From contig NC_053140.1 in assembly GCF_016808335.1 (NCBI RefSeq), positions 33,570,885-33,634,884 of the forward strand: a stretch of 64,000 nt of DNA, written 5' to 3'. The stretch is from Panicum virgatum (Eukaryota > Streptophyta > Magnoliopsida > Poales > Poaceae). Shown here in pieces: positions 46,832 through 61,154 of the stretch. The notes under the pieces were generated by a model that saw only the letters and a list, made by a program, of their open reading frames with translations, had not been told where the DNA came from and ran no database searches. Numbering within the stretch: position 1 is the first letter of the stretch; each line of letters opens with the position of its first letter. Made by a program: the position numbers and the translations under genes.

Positions 46832-49800
46832 ATTTGGGTGCATTTGGGACCGTTTCTTTGCCTTGCGGAAGTCGGTGCAAAACGGGCCGAACTAGTGCAA
46901 AAGTTCGTGCCCTGATGTCGCGTTGGAATTTTTCGCAACAAAAGCACCCGATCCACCCCATTGGACCCTAAACTGACATTTTGCTGCGTTTTGTACTATT
47001 TGGTTGTATTTGGGACCGTTTGGTTGGCTTACGAAACTCGGTGTAAAACGGGCCGAACTAGTGCAAAAGTTTGTGCCACGAAGTCGCGTCGGAATTTTTC
47101 GCAACGAATGCACCCGATCCACCTTATAGGACACTAAACTGACATTTTGGTGCGTTCCATACAACTTGGGTGCATTTGAGACTGTTTGGTTGCCTAACGA
47201 AACTTGGTGGAAAACGGGTCGAACTAGTGCAAAAGTTCGTGCCACGAAGTCGAGTCGGAATTTTTCGCAATGAACGCACCTGATCCACCCCATTGGACCC
47301 TAAACTGACGTTTCGTTGCATTTCGTACTATCTGGGTGCATTTGGAACTGTTTGGTTGCCTTACGAAACATGGTGCAAAACGGGCCGAACTAGTGCAAAA
47401 GTTCGTGCCCTGAAGTCTCGTTGGAATTTTTCGCAACAAACGCACCCGATCCACCCCATTGGACCCTAAACTGACGTTTTGGTGCGTTTCATACTATTTA
47501 GGTGCATTTGAGACCGTTTGGTTGCCTTACGAAACTCTGTGCAAATCGGGCCGATCTAGTGCAAAATTCGTGCCACGAAGTCGCATCGGAATTTTTCGTT
47601 ATGAATGCACCCGATCCACCCCAATGGACCCTAATTGGACGTTTTGCTATGTTTTGTACTATTTGGGTACATTTGGGACCGTTTGGTTGTCTTATGAAAC
47701 TCGGTGCAAAACGGGCCGAACTAGTGCAAACGTTTGTGCCACGAAGTCGCGTCGGAATTTTTTTGCAACGAATGCACCCGATCCACTTTATAGGACACTA
47801 AACTGACGTTTTGGTGCCCTCCATACTATTTGGGTGCATTTGGGACCGTTTGGTTGCCTTACGAAACTCGGTGCAAAATGGGTCGAACTAGTGCAAAAGT
47901 TCGTGCCACGAAGTCGCATCGGAATGTTTCTCAACGAACGCACCTGACCTACCCCCATTGGACCCTAAATTGACATTTTGGGATGTTTCGTGATATTTGG
48001 TTGTATTTGGGACTGTTTGGTTGCCTTACCGAACTCCGTGCAAAACAGGCCGAACTAGTGCAAAAGTTCGTGCCACGAAGTCGCGTCGGAATTTTTCGCA
48101 ACAAACACACCCGATCCACCCCATCGGACCCTAAACTGACGTTTTGCTGCATTTCGTACTATCTGGGTGCATTTGGAACCGTTTGGTTGCCTAACCAAAC
48201 ACGGTGCAAAACGGGCCGAACTAGTGCAAAAGTTCGTGCCACGAAGTCGCGTCGGAATTTTTCGCAACGAATGCACCCGATCCACCTTATAGGACACTAA
48301 ACTGACGTTTTGGTGCGTTCCATACTATTTGGGTGCATTTGAGACCGTTTGGTTGCCTTACGAAACTCGGTGCAAAACGGGCCGAACTAGTGCAAATGTT
48401 TGTGCCACGAATTCACGTCGGAATTTTCGCAATGAACACACCCGATCCACCCCATCTGACCCTAAACTGATTTATTTGGTGCGTTTCGTGCAATTTGGGT
48501 GCTTTTGGGACCATTCGGTTGCCTTACCAAACTCTGTGCAAAACGGGCCGAACAGGTGCGAAAATTCGTGCCATGAAGTCGCGTCGGAATTTTTCGCAAC
48601 GAACGCAGCCGATCCACACCATTGGACCCTAAATTGACGTTTTGGTGTGTTTCGTACTATTTGGGTGTATTTGGGACCGTTTGGTTGCCTTACCGAACTC
48701 GGTGCAAAACGGGCCGAACTAGTGCAAAAGTTCGTGCCACGAAGTCGCATCGGAATTTTTCACAACCAACGCACCCGATCCACCCCATTGGACCCTAAAC
48801 TAACGTTTTGCTGCATTTCATACTATTTGGGTGCATTTGGAACCGTTTGGTTGCCTTACGAAACATGGTACAAAACGGGCCGAACTAGTGCAAAAGTTCG
48901 TGCCCCGAAGTCGCGTTGGAATTTTTTGCAACGAACGCACCCAATCCACCCCATTGGACCCTAAACTGACGTTTTTGTGCGTTTCATACTATTTAGGTGC
49001 ATTTGAGACCGTTTGGTTGCCTTACGGAACTCGGTGCAAATCGGGCCGAACTAGTGCAAAACTTCGTGCCATGAAGTCGCGTCGGAATTTTTTGTTATAA
49101 ACGCACCCGATCCACCCCAATGGACCCTAAATTGACGGTTTGCTGTGTTTTGTACTATTTGGGTGCATTTGGGACCGTTTGGTTGCCTTACGAAACTCGG
49201 TGCAAAACGGGCCGAACTTGTGCAAACGTTTGTGCCACGAAGTCGCGTCGGAATTTTTTGCAATGAATGCACCCGATCCACCTTATAGGACACTAAACTG
49301 ACGTTTTTTTTGCGTTCCATAGTATTTGGGTGCATTTGGGACCATTTGGTTGCCTTACGAAACTCGGTGCAAAATTGGCCGAACTAGTGCAAAAGTTCGT
49401 GCCACGAAGTCGCATCGGAATGTTTCAGAACGAACGCACCCGATCTACCCCCATGGGACCCTAAATTAACATTTTGGTATGTTTTGTGATATTTGGGTGT
49501 ATTTGGGACCGTTTGGATGCCTTACCGAACTCCGTGCAAAACGGGCCGAACTAGTGCAAATGTTCGTGCCACGAAGTCGCGTCGGAATTTTTCGCAACAA
49601 ACACACCCGATCCACCCCATCGGACCCTAAACTAACATTTTGCTGTGTTTCGTACTATTTGGGTGCATTTGGGACCGTTTGGTTGCCTTACGAAAACGGT
49701 GCAAAACGGGCCGAACTAGTGCAAAAGTTCGTGCTACGAAGTCGCGTCGGAATTTTTCGCAACGAATGCACCCGATCCACCTTATAGGACACTAAACTGA

Positions 49801-50318
49801 CGTTTTGGTGAGTTCCATACTATTTGGGCATATTTGAGACCGTTTGGTTGCCTTACGAAACTCGATGCAAAACGGGCCGAACTAGTGCAAATGTTTGTGA
49901 TACGAAGTCGCGTCGGAATTTTCACAACGAACGCACCCGATCCACCTTATAGGACACTAAACTGATGTGTTGGTGCGTTTCGTACTATTTGGGTGGATTT
50001 GGTACCGTTTGGTTGCCTTACGGAACTCGGTGTAAAACGGGACGAATTAGTGCAAAAGTTTGTGCCACGTAGTCGCGTCGGAATTTTTCGCAACAAACAC
50101 ACCCGATCCACCCCTTGGACCCTAAACTGACATTTTTCTGCGTTTCGTACTATTTGGGTGCATTTGGGACCATTTGGTTGCCTTACCGAACTCGGTGCAA
50201 AACGGGCCGAACTTGTGTAAAAGTTTGTGCCACAAAGTTGAGTCGGAATGTTTTGCTACGAACGCACGCGATCCACCCCATTGGACCCTAAACTGATTTT
50301 TTTGGTGCATTTCGTACT
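46832..50318 (+). repeat. 21-monomer block (3,487 bp), copy 2
   Basis: Second copy. Local peculiarities are a T8 run near 49,304 (GACGTTTTTTTTGCG) where copy 1 has GACGTTTTGGTGCG, and CCTAATTGGACG near 47,631. The end of the block is again a monomer-9/monomer-1 pair. Confidence 0.9.
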
Positions 50319-50480
50319 ATTTGGGTGCATTTGGGACCGTTTGTTTGCCTTGCGGAAGTCGGTGCAAAACGGGCCGAACTAGTGCAAAAGTTCGTGCCCT
50401 GAAGTCGCGTTGGAATTTTTCGCAACAAACGCACCCGATCCACCCCATTGGACCCTAAACTAACATTTTGCTGCGTTTTG
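50319..50480 (+). repeat. 21-monomer block, start of copy 3 (truncated)
   Basis: The first monomer of a third copy: TTGCGGAAGTCGG, GTGCCCTGAAGTCGCG and CATTTTGCTGCG match 43,380-43,500 and 46,868-46,990. Past about 50,500 the expected TTGGCTTACG is replaced by TTGCCGTACG and the match ends. Confidence 0.8.
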
Positions 50481-51854
50481 TACTATTTGGGTGCATTTGG
50501 GACCTTTTGGTTGCCGTACGAAACACGGTGCAAAACGGGCCGTACTAGTGCAAAAGTTCGTGCCACGAAGTCGCGTCGGAATTTTTCGCAACGAATGCAC
50601 CCGATCCACCTTATAGGACACTAAACTGACATTCTGGTGCGATCCATACTATTTGGGCGCATTTGAGACCGTTTGGTTGCCTTACGAAACTCGGTGCAAA
50701 ACGGGCCGAACTAGTGCAAATGTTTATGCCACGAAGTCGCGTCGGAATTTTCACAACGAACGCACCCGATCCACCTTATAGGACACTAAACTGACGTGTT
50801 GGTGCGTTTCGTACTATTTGGGTGGATTTGGTACCGTTTGGTTGCCTTACGGAACTCGGTGCAAAACGGGACGAACTAGTGCAAAAGTTTGTGCCACGTA
50901 GTCGCGTCGGAATTTTTCGCAACAAACGCACCCGATCCACCCCTTGGACCCTAAACTGATTTTTTGTGTGTATTTCGTACTATTTGGGTGCATTTGGGAC
51001 CGTTTGTTTGCCTTGCGGAAGTCGGTGCAAAATGGGCCAAACTAGTGCAAAAGTTCGTGCCACGAAGTCGCATCGGAATTTTTCGTAATGAACGCACCCG
51101 ATCCACCCCATTGGACCCTAAACTGATTTTTTGGTGCATTTCGTACTATTTGGGTGCATTTGGGACCGTTTGTTTGCCTTACCGAACTCGGTGTAAAACG
51201 GGCCGAACTAGTGCAAAAGTTCGTGCCACGAAGTCGCAACGGAATTTTTCGCAACGAACGCACCCATCCACCCCATTGGACCCTAATCTGATGTTTTGGT
51301 GTGTTTTGTACTATTTGGGTGCATTTTGGACCGTTTGGTTGCCATACCGAACTCGGTGCAAAACGGGCCGAACTAGTGCGAAAGTTCGTGCCACGAAGTT
51401 GCGTCGGAATTTTTCGCTATGAACGCACCCGATCCACACCATTGGACCCTAAACTGATGTTTTGCTGCCTTTTCGTACTATTTGGTTGCATTTGGGACCG
51501 TTTGGTTGCCTTACGAAACACGGTGCAAAACGGGCCGAACTAGTGCAAAGGTTCGTGCCACGAAGTCGCGTTGGAATTTTTCGCAACAAATGCACCCGAT
51601 CCACCTTATAGGACACTAAATTGACGTTTTGGTGCATTCCATACTATTTGGGTGCATTTGAGACCGTTTGGTTGCCTTACGGAACTCAGTGCAAAACGGG
51701 CCGAACTAGTGCAAAAGTTCGTGCCACGAAGTTGCATCGGAATTTTTCGCTATGAACGCACCCGATCCACCCCATTGGACCCTAAACTGACGTTTTGCTG
51801 CCTTTCGTACTATTTGGGTGCATTTGGGACCGTTTGGTTGCCTTACGAAACACG
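50481..51854 (+). repeat. Linking satellite domain
   Basis: About eight monomers joining the two 21-mer domains, including two successive TTTTTTGTGTG/TTTTTTGGTGC monomers (50,956 and 51,125) and two similar TTTTGCTGCC monomers (51,461 and 51,793). No higher-order pattern and no other feature. Confidence 0.8.
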
Positions 51855-54800
51855 GTGCAAAACGGGCCGAACTAGTGCAAAAGTTCGTGCCACGAAGTCG
51901 CGTTGGAATTTTTCGCAACGAATGCACCCGATCCACCTTATAGGACACTAAACTGACGTTTTGGTACATTCCATACTATTTGGGTGCATTTGAGACTGTT
52001 TTGTTGCCTTACAGAAATCGGTGCAAAACAGGACGAACTAGTGCAAAAGTTCGTGCCACGTAGTCGCGTCGGAATTTTTCGCAAAAAACGCACCCAATCC
52101 ACACCTTGGACCCTAAACTGACATTTTCTGCGTTTCGTACTATTTGGGTGCATTTGGGACCATTTGGTTGCCTTACCGAACTCGGTGCAAAACGGGCCGA
52201 AATTGTGCAAAAATTTGTGCCACAAAGTTGAGTCGGAATGTTTTGCTATGAACGCACCCGATCCACCACATTGGACCCTAAACTGATTTTTTTGGTGCAT
52301 TTCATACTATATGGGTGCATTTGGGACCGTTTGTTTGCTTACGGATGTCGGTGCAAAACGGGCCAAACTAGTGCAAAAGTTCGTGCCACGAACTCGCATC
52401 GGAATTTTTCGCTATGAACGCACCCGATCCACCCCATTGGACCCTAAACTGATTTATTTGGTGTGTTTCGTGCAATTTGGGTGCATTTGGGACCATTCGG
52501 TTGCCTTACAAAACTCTGTGCAAAACGGGCCGAAATAGTGCGAAAGTTCGTGCCATGAAGTCGCGACGGAATTTTTCGCACCGAACGCAGCCGATCCACA
52601 CCATTGGACCCTAATTTGACGTTTTAGTGTGTTTCGTACTATTTGGGTGCATTTGGAACCGTTTGGTTGCCTTACGAAACATGGTGCAAAACGAGCCGAA
52701 CTAGTGCAAAAGTTTGTGCCCCGAAGTCGCGTTGGAATTTTTTTCAACGAACGCACCCAATCCACCCCATTGGACCCTAAACTGACGTTTTGGTGCGTTT
52801 CATACTATTTAGGTGCATTTAAGACGGTTTGGTTGCCTTACGGAACTCGGTGCAAATCGGGCCGAACTAGTGCAAAAGTTCGTGCCACGAAGTCACGTCG
52901 GAATTTTTCTTTATGAACGCACCCGATCCACCCCAACGGACCCTAAATTGACGGTTTGCTGTGTTTTGTACTATTTGGGTGCATTTGGGACTGTTTGGTT
53001 GCCTTACGAAACTCGGTGCAAAACGGGCCGAACTAGTGCAAACGTTTGTGCCACGAAGTCGCGTCGGAATTTTTTACAACGAATGCACCTGATCCACCTT
53101 ATAGGACACTAAACTGATGTTTTGGTGCGTTCCATACTATTTGGGTGCATTTGCGACCGTTTAGTTGCCTTACGAAACTCGGTGCAAAATTGGCCGAACT
53201 AGTGCAAAAGTTCGTGCCACGAAGTTGCATCGGAATGTTTCACAACGAACGCACCCGATCTACCACCATTGGACCCTAATTTGACATTTTGGTATGTTTC
53301 ATGATATTTGGGTGTATTTGGGAATGTTTGGTTGCCTTACTGAACTCCTTGCAAAACGGGCCGAACTAGTGCAAAAGTTCGTGCCACGAAGTCGCGTCGG
53401 AATTTTTCGCAACAAACACACCCGATCCACCCCATCAGACCCTAAACTAATGTTTTGTTACGTTTCGTACTATTTGGGTGCATTTGGGACCGTTTAGTTG
53501 CCTTACGAAACATGGTGCAAAACGGGCCGAACTAGTGCAAAAGTTCGTGCCACGAAGTCGCGTCAGAATTTTTCGCAACGAATGCACCCGATCCACCTTA
53601 TAGGACACTAAACTGACGTTTTGTTGCTTTCTATACTATTTGGGCGCATCTGAGACCGTTTGGTTGCTTTACGAAACTTGGTGCAAAACGGGCCGAACTA
53701 GTGCAAATGTTTGTGCCACGAAGTCGTGTCGGAATATTCGCAACGAACGCACCTGATCCACCTTATAGGACACTAAACTGACGTGTTGGTGCGTTTCGTA
53801 CTATTTGGGTGGATTTGGTACCGTTTGGTTGCCTTACGGAACTCGGTGCAAAACGGGACGAACTAGTGCAAAAGTTCGTGCCACGTAGTCGCGTCGGAAT
53901 TTTTCGTAACAAACGCACTCGATCCACCCCTTGGACCCTAAACTTAAGTTTTTCTGCGTTTCGTACTATTTGGGTGCATTTGGGACCGTTTGGTTGCCTT
54001 ACCGAACTCGGTGCAAAACGGGCCGAACTTGTGCAAAAGTTTGTGCCACAAAGTTGAGTAGGAATGTTTTGCTACGAACGCACCCGATCCACCCCATTGG
54101 ACCCTAAACTGATTTTTTTGGTGCGTTTCGTGCATTTTGGGTACATTTGGGGACCGTTTGTTTGCCTTACGGAAGTCGGTGCAAAACGGGCCAAACTAGT
54201 GCAAAAGTTCGTGCCACGAAGTCGCATCGGAATTTTTCGCAACGAACGCACCCGATCCACCCCATTGGACCCTAATCTGATGTTTTGGTGTGTTTTGTAC
54301 TATTTGGGTGCATTTGGGACCGTTTGGTTGCCTTACCGAACTCGGTGCAAAATGGGCCGAACTAGTGCAAAAGTTCGTGCCACGAAGTTGCGTCGGAATT
54401 TTTCGCTATGAACGCACCCGATCCACCCCATTGGACCCTAAACTTACGTTTTGCTGCCTATCGTACTATTTGGGTGCATTTGGGACCGTTTGGTTGCCTT
54501 ACGAAACACGGTGCAAATCGGGCCGAACTAGTCCAAAAGTTCGTGCCACAAAGTCGCGTTGGAATTTTTCGCAACGAATGCACCCTATCCATCTTATAGG
54601 ACACTAAACTGACGTTTTGGTGCATTCCATACTATTTTGGTGCATTTGAGACCGTTTGGTTGCCTTACGGAGCTCGGTGCAAAACGGGACGAACTAGTGC
54701 AAAAGTTCGTGCCACGTAGTCGCGTCGGAATTTTTCGCAACAAACGCACCCGATCCACACCTTGGACCCTAAACTGACATTTTTCTGTGTTTCGTACTAT

Positions 54801-55343
54801 TTGGGTGCATTTGGGACCATTTGGTTGCCTTACCGATCTCGGTGCAAAACGTGCCGAACTTGTGCAAAAGTTTGTGCCACAAAGTTGAGTCGGAATGTTT
54901 TGCTACGAACGCACCCGATCCACCCCATTGGACCCTAAACTGATTTTTTTTGTGCATTTCGTACTATATGGGTGCATTTGGGACCGTTTGTTTGCCTTAC
55001 GGAAGTCGGTGCAAAATGGGCCAAACTAGTGCAAAAGTTCGTGCCACGAACTCGCATCGGAATTTTTCGCAATGAACGCACCCGATCCTCCCCATTGGAC
55101 CCTAAACTGATGTTTTGGTGTGTTTTGTACTATTTGGGTGCATTTGGGATCGTTTGGTTACCTTACCGAACTCGGTGCAAAACGGGCCGAACTAGTGCAA
55201 AAGTTCGTGCCACGAAGTTGCGTCAGAATTTTTCGCTATGAACGCACCCGATCCCCCCCCCATTGGACCCTAAACTGATTTATTTGGTGCGTTTCGTGCA
55301 ATTTGGGTGCATTTGGGACCATTCGGTTGCCTCACAAAACTCT
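51855..55343 (+). repeat. 21-monomer HOR of the right domain, full copy a
   Basis: Full unit of about 3,489 bp. Markers in order: TTTTGGTACATTCC, ACATTTTCTGCG, TTTGCTTACGGATGTCGG, TTTATTTGGTGTG, CGCACCGAACGCAG, TTTTTTTCAACG, TAAGACGGTTTGG, TTTGCGACCGTTTAG, TTTCATGATATTTGG, GTTGCTTTCTATAC, GTGGATTTGGTACCG, AAGTTTTTCTGCG, GCTGCCTATCG, TTTTTTTTGTGC and a run of nine C near 55,253. Part of the order (EPFG-like monomer, GTGATATTTGG, GTGGATTTGG, monomer-9/1 pair) parallels 45.3-46.9 kb, so the two 21-mer domains probably share an ancestor. Confidence 0.88.
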
Positions 55344-57666
55344 GTGCAAAACGGGCCGAACTAGTGCAAAAGTTCGTGCCACGAAGTCGCGTTGGAATTT
55401 TTCGCAACGAATGCACCCGATCCACCTTATAGGACACTAAACTGACGTTTTGGTACATTCCATACTATTTGGGTGCATTTGAGACTGTTTTGTTGCCTTA
55501 CAGAAATCGGTGCAAAACAGGACGAACTAGTGCAAAAGTTCGTGCCACGTAGTCGCGTCGGAATTTTTCACAAAAAACGCACCCAATCCACACCTTGGAC
55601 CCTAAACTGACATTTTCTGCGTTTCGTACTATTTGGGTGCATTTGGGACCATTTGGTTGCCTTACCGAACTCGGTGCAAAACGGGCCGAAATTGTGCAAA
55701 AGTTTGTGCCACAAAGTTGAGTCGGAATGTTTTGCTATGAACGCACCCGATCCACCACATTGGACCCTAAACTGATTTTTTTGGTGCATTTCATACTATA
55801 TGGGTGCATTTGGGACCGTTTGTTTGCTTACGGATGTCGGTGCAAAACGGGCCAAACTAGTGCAAAAGTTCGTGCCACGAAGTCGCGTCAGAATTTTTCG
55901 CAACGAATGCACCCGATCCACCTTATAGGACACTAAACTGACGTTTTGTTGCTTTCTATACTATTTGGGCGCATTTGAGACCGTTTGGTTGCTTTACGAA
56001 ACTCGGTGCAAAACGGGCCGAACTAGTGCAAATGTTTGTGCCACGAAGTCGCGTCGGAATATTCGCAACGAACGCACCCGATCCACCTTATAGGACACTA
56101 AACTGACGTGTTGGTGCGTTTCGTACTATTTGGGTGGATTTGGTACCGTTTGGTTGCCTTACGGAACTCGGTGCAAAACGGGACGAACTAGTGCAAAAGT
56201 TCGTGCCACGTAGTCGCGTCGGAATTTTTCGCAACAAACGCACTCGATCCACCCCTGGGACCCTAAACTTATGTTTTTCTGCGTTTCGTACTATTTGGGT
56301 GCATTTGGGACCGTTTGGTTGCCTTACCGAACTCTGTGCAAAACGGGCCGAACTTGTGCAAAAGTTTGTGCCACAAAGTTGAATCGGAATGTTTTGCTAC
56401 GAACGCACCCGATCCACCCCATTGGACCCTAAACTGATTTTTTTGGTGCGTTTCGTGCATTTTGGGTGCATTTGGGACCGTTTGTTTGCCTTACGGAAGT
56501 CGGTGCAAAACGGGCCAAACTAGTGCAAAAGTTCGTGCCACGAAGTCGCATCGGAATTTTTCGCAACGAACGCACCCGATCCACCCCATTGGACCCTAAT
56601 CTGATGTTTTGGTGTGTTTTGTACTATTTGGGTGCATTTGGGACCGTTTGGTTGCCTTACCGAACTCGGTGCAAAATGGGCCGAACTAGTGCAAAAGTTC
56701 GTGCCACGAAGTTGCGTCGGAATTTTTCGCTATGAACGCACCCGATCCACCCCATTGGACCCTAAACTTACGTTTTGCTGCCTATCGTACTATTTGGGTG
56801 CATTTGGGACCGTTTGGTTGCCTTACGAAACACGGTGCAAATCGGGCCGAACTAGTCCAAAAGTTCGTGCCACAAAGTCGCGTTGGAATTTTTCGCAACG
56901 AATGCACCCTATCCATCTTATAGGACACTAAACTGACGTTTTGGTGCATTCCATACTATTTTGGTGCATTTGAGACCGTTTGGTTGCCTTACGGAACTCG
57001 GTGCAAAACGGGACGAACTAGTGCAAAAGTTCGTGCCACGTTGTCGCGTCGGAATTTTTCGCAACAAACGCACCCGATCCACACCTTGGACCCTAAACTG
57101 ACATTTTTCTGTGTTTCGTACTATTTGGGTGCATTTGGGACCATTTGGTTGCCTTACCGATCTCGGTGCAAAACGTGCCGAACTTGTGCAAAAGTTTGTG
57201 CCACAAAGTTGAGTCGGAATGTTTTGCTACGAACGCACCCGATCCACCCCATTGGACCCTAAACTGATTTTTTTGTGCATTTCGTACTATATGGGTGCAT
57301 TTGGGACCGTTTGTTTGCCTTACGGAAGTCGGTGCAAAATGGGCCAAACTAGTGCAAAAGTTCGTGCCACGAACTCGCATCGGAATTTTTCGCAATGAAC
57401 GCACCCGATCCTCCCCATTGGACCCTAAACTGATGTTTTGGTGTGTTTTGTACTATTTGGGTGCATTTGGGATCGTTTGGTTACCTTACCGAACTCGGTG
57501 CAAAACGGGCCGAACTAGTGCAAAAGTTCGTGCCACGAAGTTGCGTCAGAATTTTTCGCTATGAACGCACCCGATCCCCCCCCCATTGGACCCTAAACTG
57601 ATTTATTTGGTGCGTTTCGTGCAATTTGGGTGCATTTGGGACCATTCGGTTGCCTCACAAAACTCT
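55344..57666 (+). repeat. 14-monomer derivative of the right-domain HOR, copy b
   Basis: 2,323 bp. It follows copy a for about 530 bp, then at about 55,870-55,882 jumps in register to the equivalent of about 53,546. The bases matching 52,383-53,545 (1,163 bp, seven monomers) are absent. The rest matches copy a closely at an offset of about 2,324, including the nine-C run near 57,576. The junction falls within the shared motif CAAAAGTTCGTGCCACGAA. Confidence 0.88.
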
Positions 57667-60600
57667 GTGCAAAACGGGCCGAACTAGTGCAAAAGTTCGT
57701 GCCACGAAGTCGCGTTGGAATTTTTCGCAACGAATGCACCCGATCCACCTTATAGGACACTAAACTGACGTTTTGGTACATTCCATACTATTTGGGTGCA
57801 TTTGAGACTGTTTTGTTGCCTTACAGAAATCGGTGCAAAACAGGACGAACTAGTGCAAAAGTTCGTGCCACGTAGTCGCGTCGGAATTTTTCGCAAAAAA
57901 CGCACCCAATCCACACCTTGGACCCTAAACTGACATTTTCTGCGTTTCGTACTATTTGGGTGCATTTGGGACCATTTGGTTGCCTTACCGAACTCGGTGC
58001 AAAACGGGCCGAAATTGTGCAAAAGTTTGTGCCACAAAGTTGAGTCGGAATGTTTTGCTATGAACGCACCCGATCCACCACATTGGACCCTAAACTGATT
58101 TTTTTGGTGCATTTCATACTATATGGGTGCATTTGGGACCGTTTGTTTGCTTACGGATGTCGGTGCAAAACGGGCCAAACTAGTGCAAAAGTTCGTGCCA
58201 CGAACTCGCATCGGAATTTTTCGCTATGAACGCACCCGATCCACCCCATTAGACCCTAAACTGATTTATTTGGTGTGTTTCGTGCAATTTGGGTGCATTT
58301 GGGACCATTCGGTTGCCTTACAAAACTCTGTGCAAAACGGGCCGAAATAGTGCGAAAGTTCGTGCCATGAAGTCGCGACGGAATTTTTCGCACCGAACGC
58401 AGCCGATCCACACCATTGGACCCTAATTTGACGTTTTGGTGTGTTTCGTACTATTTGGGTGCATTTGGAACCGTTTGGTTGCCTTACGAAACATGGTGCA
58501 AAACGAGCCGAACTAGTGCAAAAGTTTGTGCCCCGAAGTCGCGTTGGAATTTTTTTCAACGAACGCACCCAATCCACCCCATTGGACCCTAAACTGACGT
58601 TTTGGTGCGTTTCATACTATTTAGGTGCATTTAAGACGGTTTGGTTGCCTTACGGAACTCGGTGCAAATCGGGCCGAACTAGTGCAAAAGTTCGTGCCAC
58701 GAAGTCACGTCGGAATTTTTCTTTATGAACGCACCCGATCCACCCCAACGGACCCTAAATTGACGGTTTGCTGTGTTTTGTACTATTTGGGTGCATTTGG
58801 GACTGTTTGGTTGCCTTACGAAACTCGGTGCAAAACGGGCCGAACTAGTGCAAACGTTTGTGCCACGAAGTCGCGTCGGAATTTTTTGCAACGAATGCAC
58901 CTGATCCACCTTATAGGACACTAAACTGATGTTTTGGTGCGTTCCATACTATTTGGGTGCATTTGCGACCGTTTAGTTGCCTTACGAAACTCGGTGCAAA
59001 ATTGGCCGAACTAGTGCAAAAGTTCGTGCCACGAAGTCGCATCGGAAAGTTTCACAACGAACGCACCCGATCTACCCCCATTGGACCCTAAATTGACATT
59101 TTGGTATGTTTCATGATATTTGGGTGTATTTGGGAATGTTTGGTTGCCTTACTGAACTCCTTGCAAAACGGGCCGAACTAGTGCAAAAGTTCGTGCCACG
59201 AAGTCGCGTCGGAATTTTTCGCAACAAACACACCCGATCCACCCCATCAGACCCTAAACTAATGTTTTGTTACGTTTCGTACTATTTGGGTGCATTTGGG
59301 ACCGTTTAGTTGCCTTACGAAACATGGTGCAAAACGGGCCGAACTAGTGCAAAAGTTCGTGCCACGAAGTCGCGTCAGAATTTTTCGCAACGAATGCACC
59401 CGATCCACCTTATAGGACACTAAACTGACGTTTTGTTGCTTTCTATACTATTTGGGCGCATTTGAGACCGTTTGGTTGCTTTACGAAACTCGGTGCAAAA
59501 CGGGCCGAACTAGTGCAAATGTTTGTGCCACGAAGTCGCGTCGGAATAGTCGCAACGAACGCACCCGATCCACCTTATAGGACACTAAACTGACGTGTTG
59601 GTGCGTTTCGTACTATTTGGGTGGATTTGGTACCGTTTGGTTGCCTTACGGAACTCGGTGCAAAACGGGACGAACTAGTGCAAAAGTTCGTGCCACGTAG
59701 TCGCGTCGGAATTTTTCGCAACAAACGCACTCGATCCACCCCTGGGACCCTAAACTTATGTTTTTCTGTGTTTCGTACTATTTGGGTGCATTTGGGACCG
59801 TTTGGTTGCCTTACCGAACTCTGTGCAAAACGGGCCGAACTTGTGCAAAAGTTTGTGCCACAAAGTTGAGTCGGAATGTTTTGCTACGAACGCACCCGAT
59901 CCACCCCATTGGACCCTAAACTGATTTTTTTGGTGCGTTTCGTGCATTTTGGGTGCATTTGGGACCGTTTGTTTGCCTTACGGAAGTCGGTGCAAAACGG
60001 GCCAAACTAGTGCAAAAGTTCGTGCCACGAAGTCGCATCGGAATTTTTCGCAACGAACGCATCCGATCCACCCCATTGGACCCTAATCTGATGTTTTGGT
60101 GTGTTTTGTACTATTTGGGTACATTTGGGACCGTTTGGTTGCCTTACCGAACTCGGTGCAAAATGGGCCGAACTAGTGCAAAAGTTCGTGCCACGAAGTT
60201 GCGTCGGAATTTTTCGCTATGAACGCACCCTATCCACCCCATTGGACCCTAAACTGACGTTTTGCTGCCTATCGTACTATTTGGGTGCATTTGGGACCGT
60301 TTGGTTGCCTTACGAAACACGGTGCAAAACGGGGCGAACTAGTCCAAAAGTTCGTGCCACAAAGTCGCGTTGGAATTTTTCGCAACGAATGCACCCTATC
60401 CATCTTATAGGACACTAAACTGACGTTTTGGTGCATTCCATACTATTTTGGTGCATTTGAGACCGTTTGGTTGCCTTACGGAACTCGGTGCAAAACGGGA
60501 CGAACTAGTGCAAAAGTTCGTGCCACGTAGTCGCGTCGGAATTTTTCGCAACAAACGCACCCGATCCACACCTTGGACCCTAAACTGACATTTTTCTGCG

Positions 60601-61154
60601 TTTCGTACTATTTGGGTGCATTTGGGACCATTTGGTTGCCTTACCGATCTCGGTGCAAAACGTGCCGAACTTGTGCAAAAGTTTGTGCCACAAAGTTGAG
60701 TCGGAATGTTTTGCTACGAACGCACCCGATCCACCCCATTGGACCCTAAACTGATTTTTTTGTGCATTTAGTACTATATGGGTGCATTTGGGACCGTTTG
60801 TTTGCCTTACGGAAGTCGGTGCAAAATGGGCCAAACTAGTGTAAAAGTTCGTGCCATGAACTCGCATCGGAATTTTTCGCAATGAACGCACCTGATCCTC
60901 CCCATTGGATCCTAAACTGATGTTTTGGTGTGTTTCGTACTATTTGGGTGCATTTGGGATCGTTTGGTTGCCTTACCGAACTCGGTGCAAAACGGGCCGA
61001 ACTAGTGCAAAAGTTCGTGCCACGAAGTTGCGTCAGAATTTTTCGCTATGAACGCACCCGATCCCCCCCATTGGACCCTAAACTGATTTATTTGGTGCGT
61101 TTCGTGCAATTTGGGTGCATTTGGGACCATTCGGTTGCCTCACAAAACTCTGTG
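57667..61154 (+). repeat. 21-monomer HOR of the right domain, full copy c
   Basis: Matches copy a over its length at an offset of 5,811-5,812 bp (2,323 plus 3,489), so it is a full unit placed after the shortened copy b. It keeps the seven monomers that b lacks. Its C run is seven long (61,063) where a and b have nine. Single-base differences include GGAAAGTTTCAC near 59,045. Confidence 0.88.
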
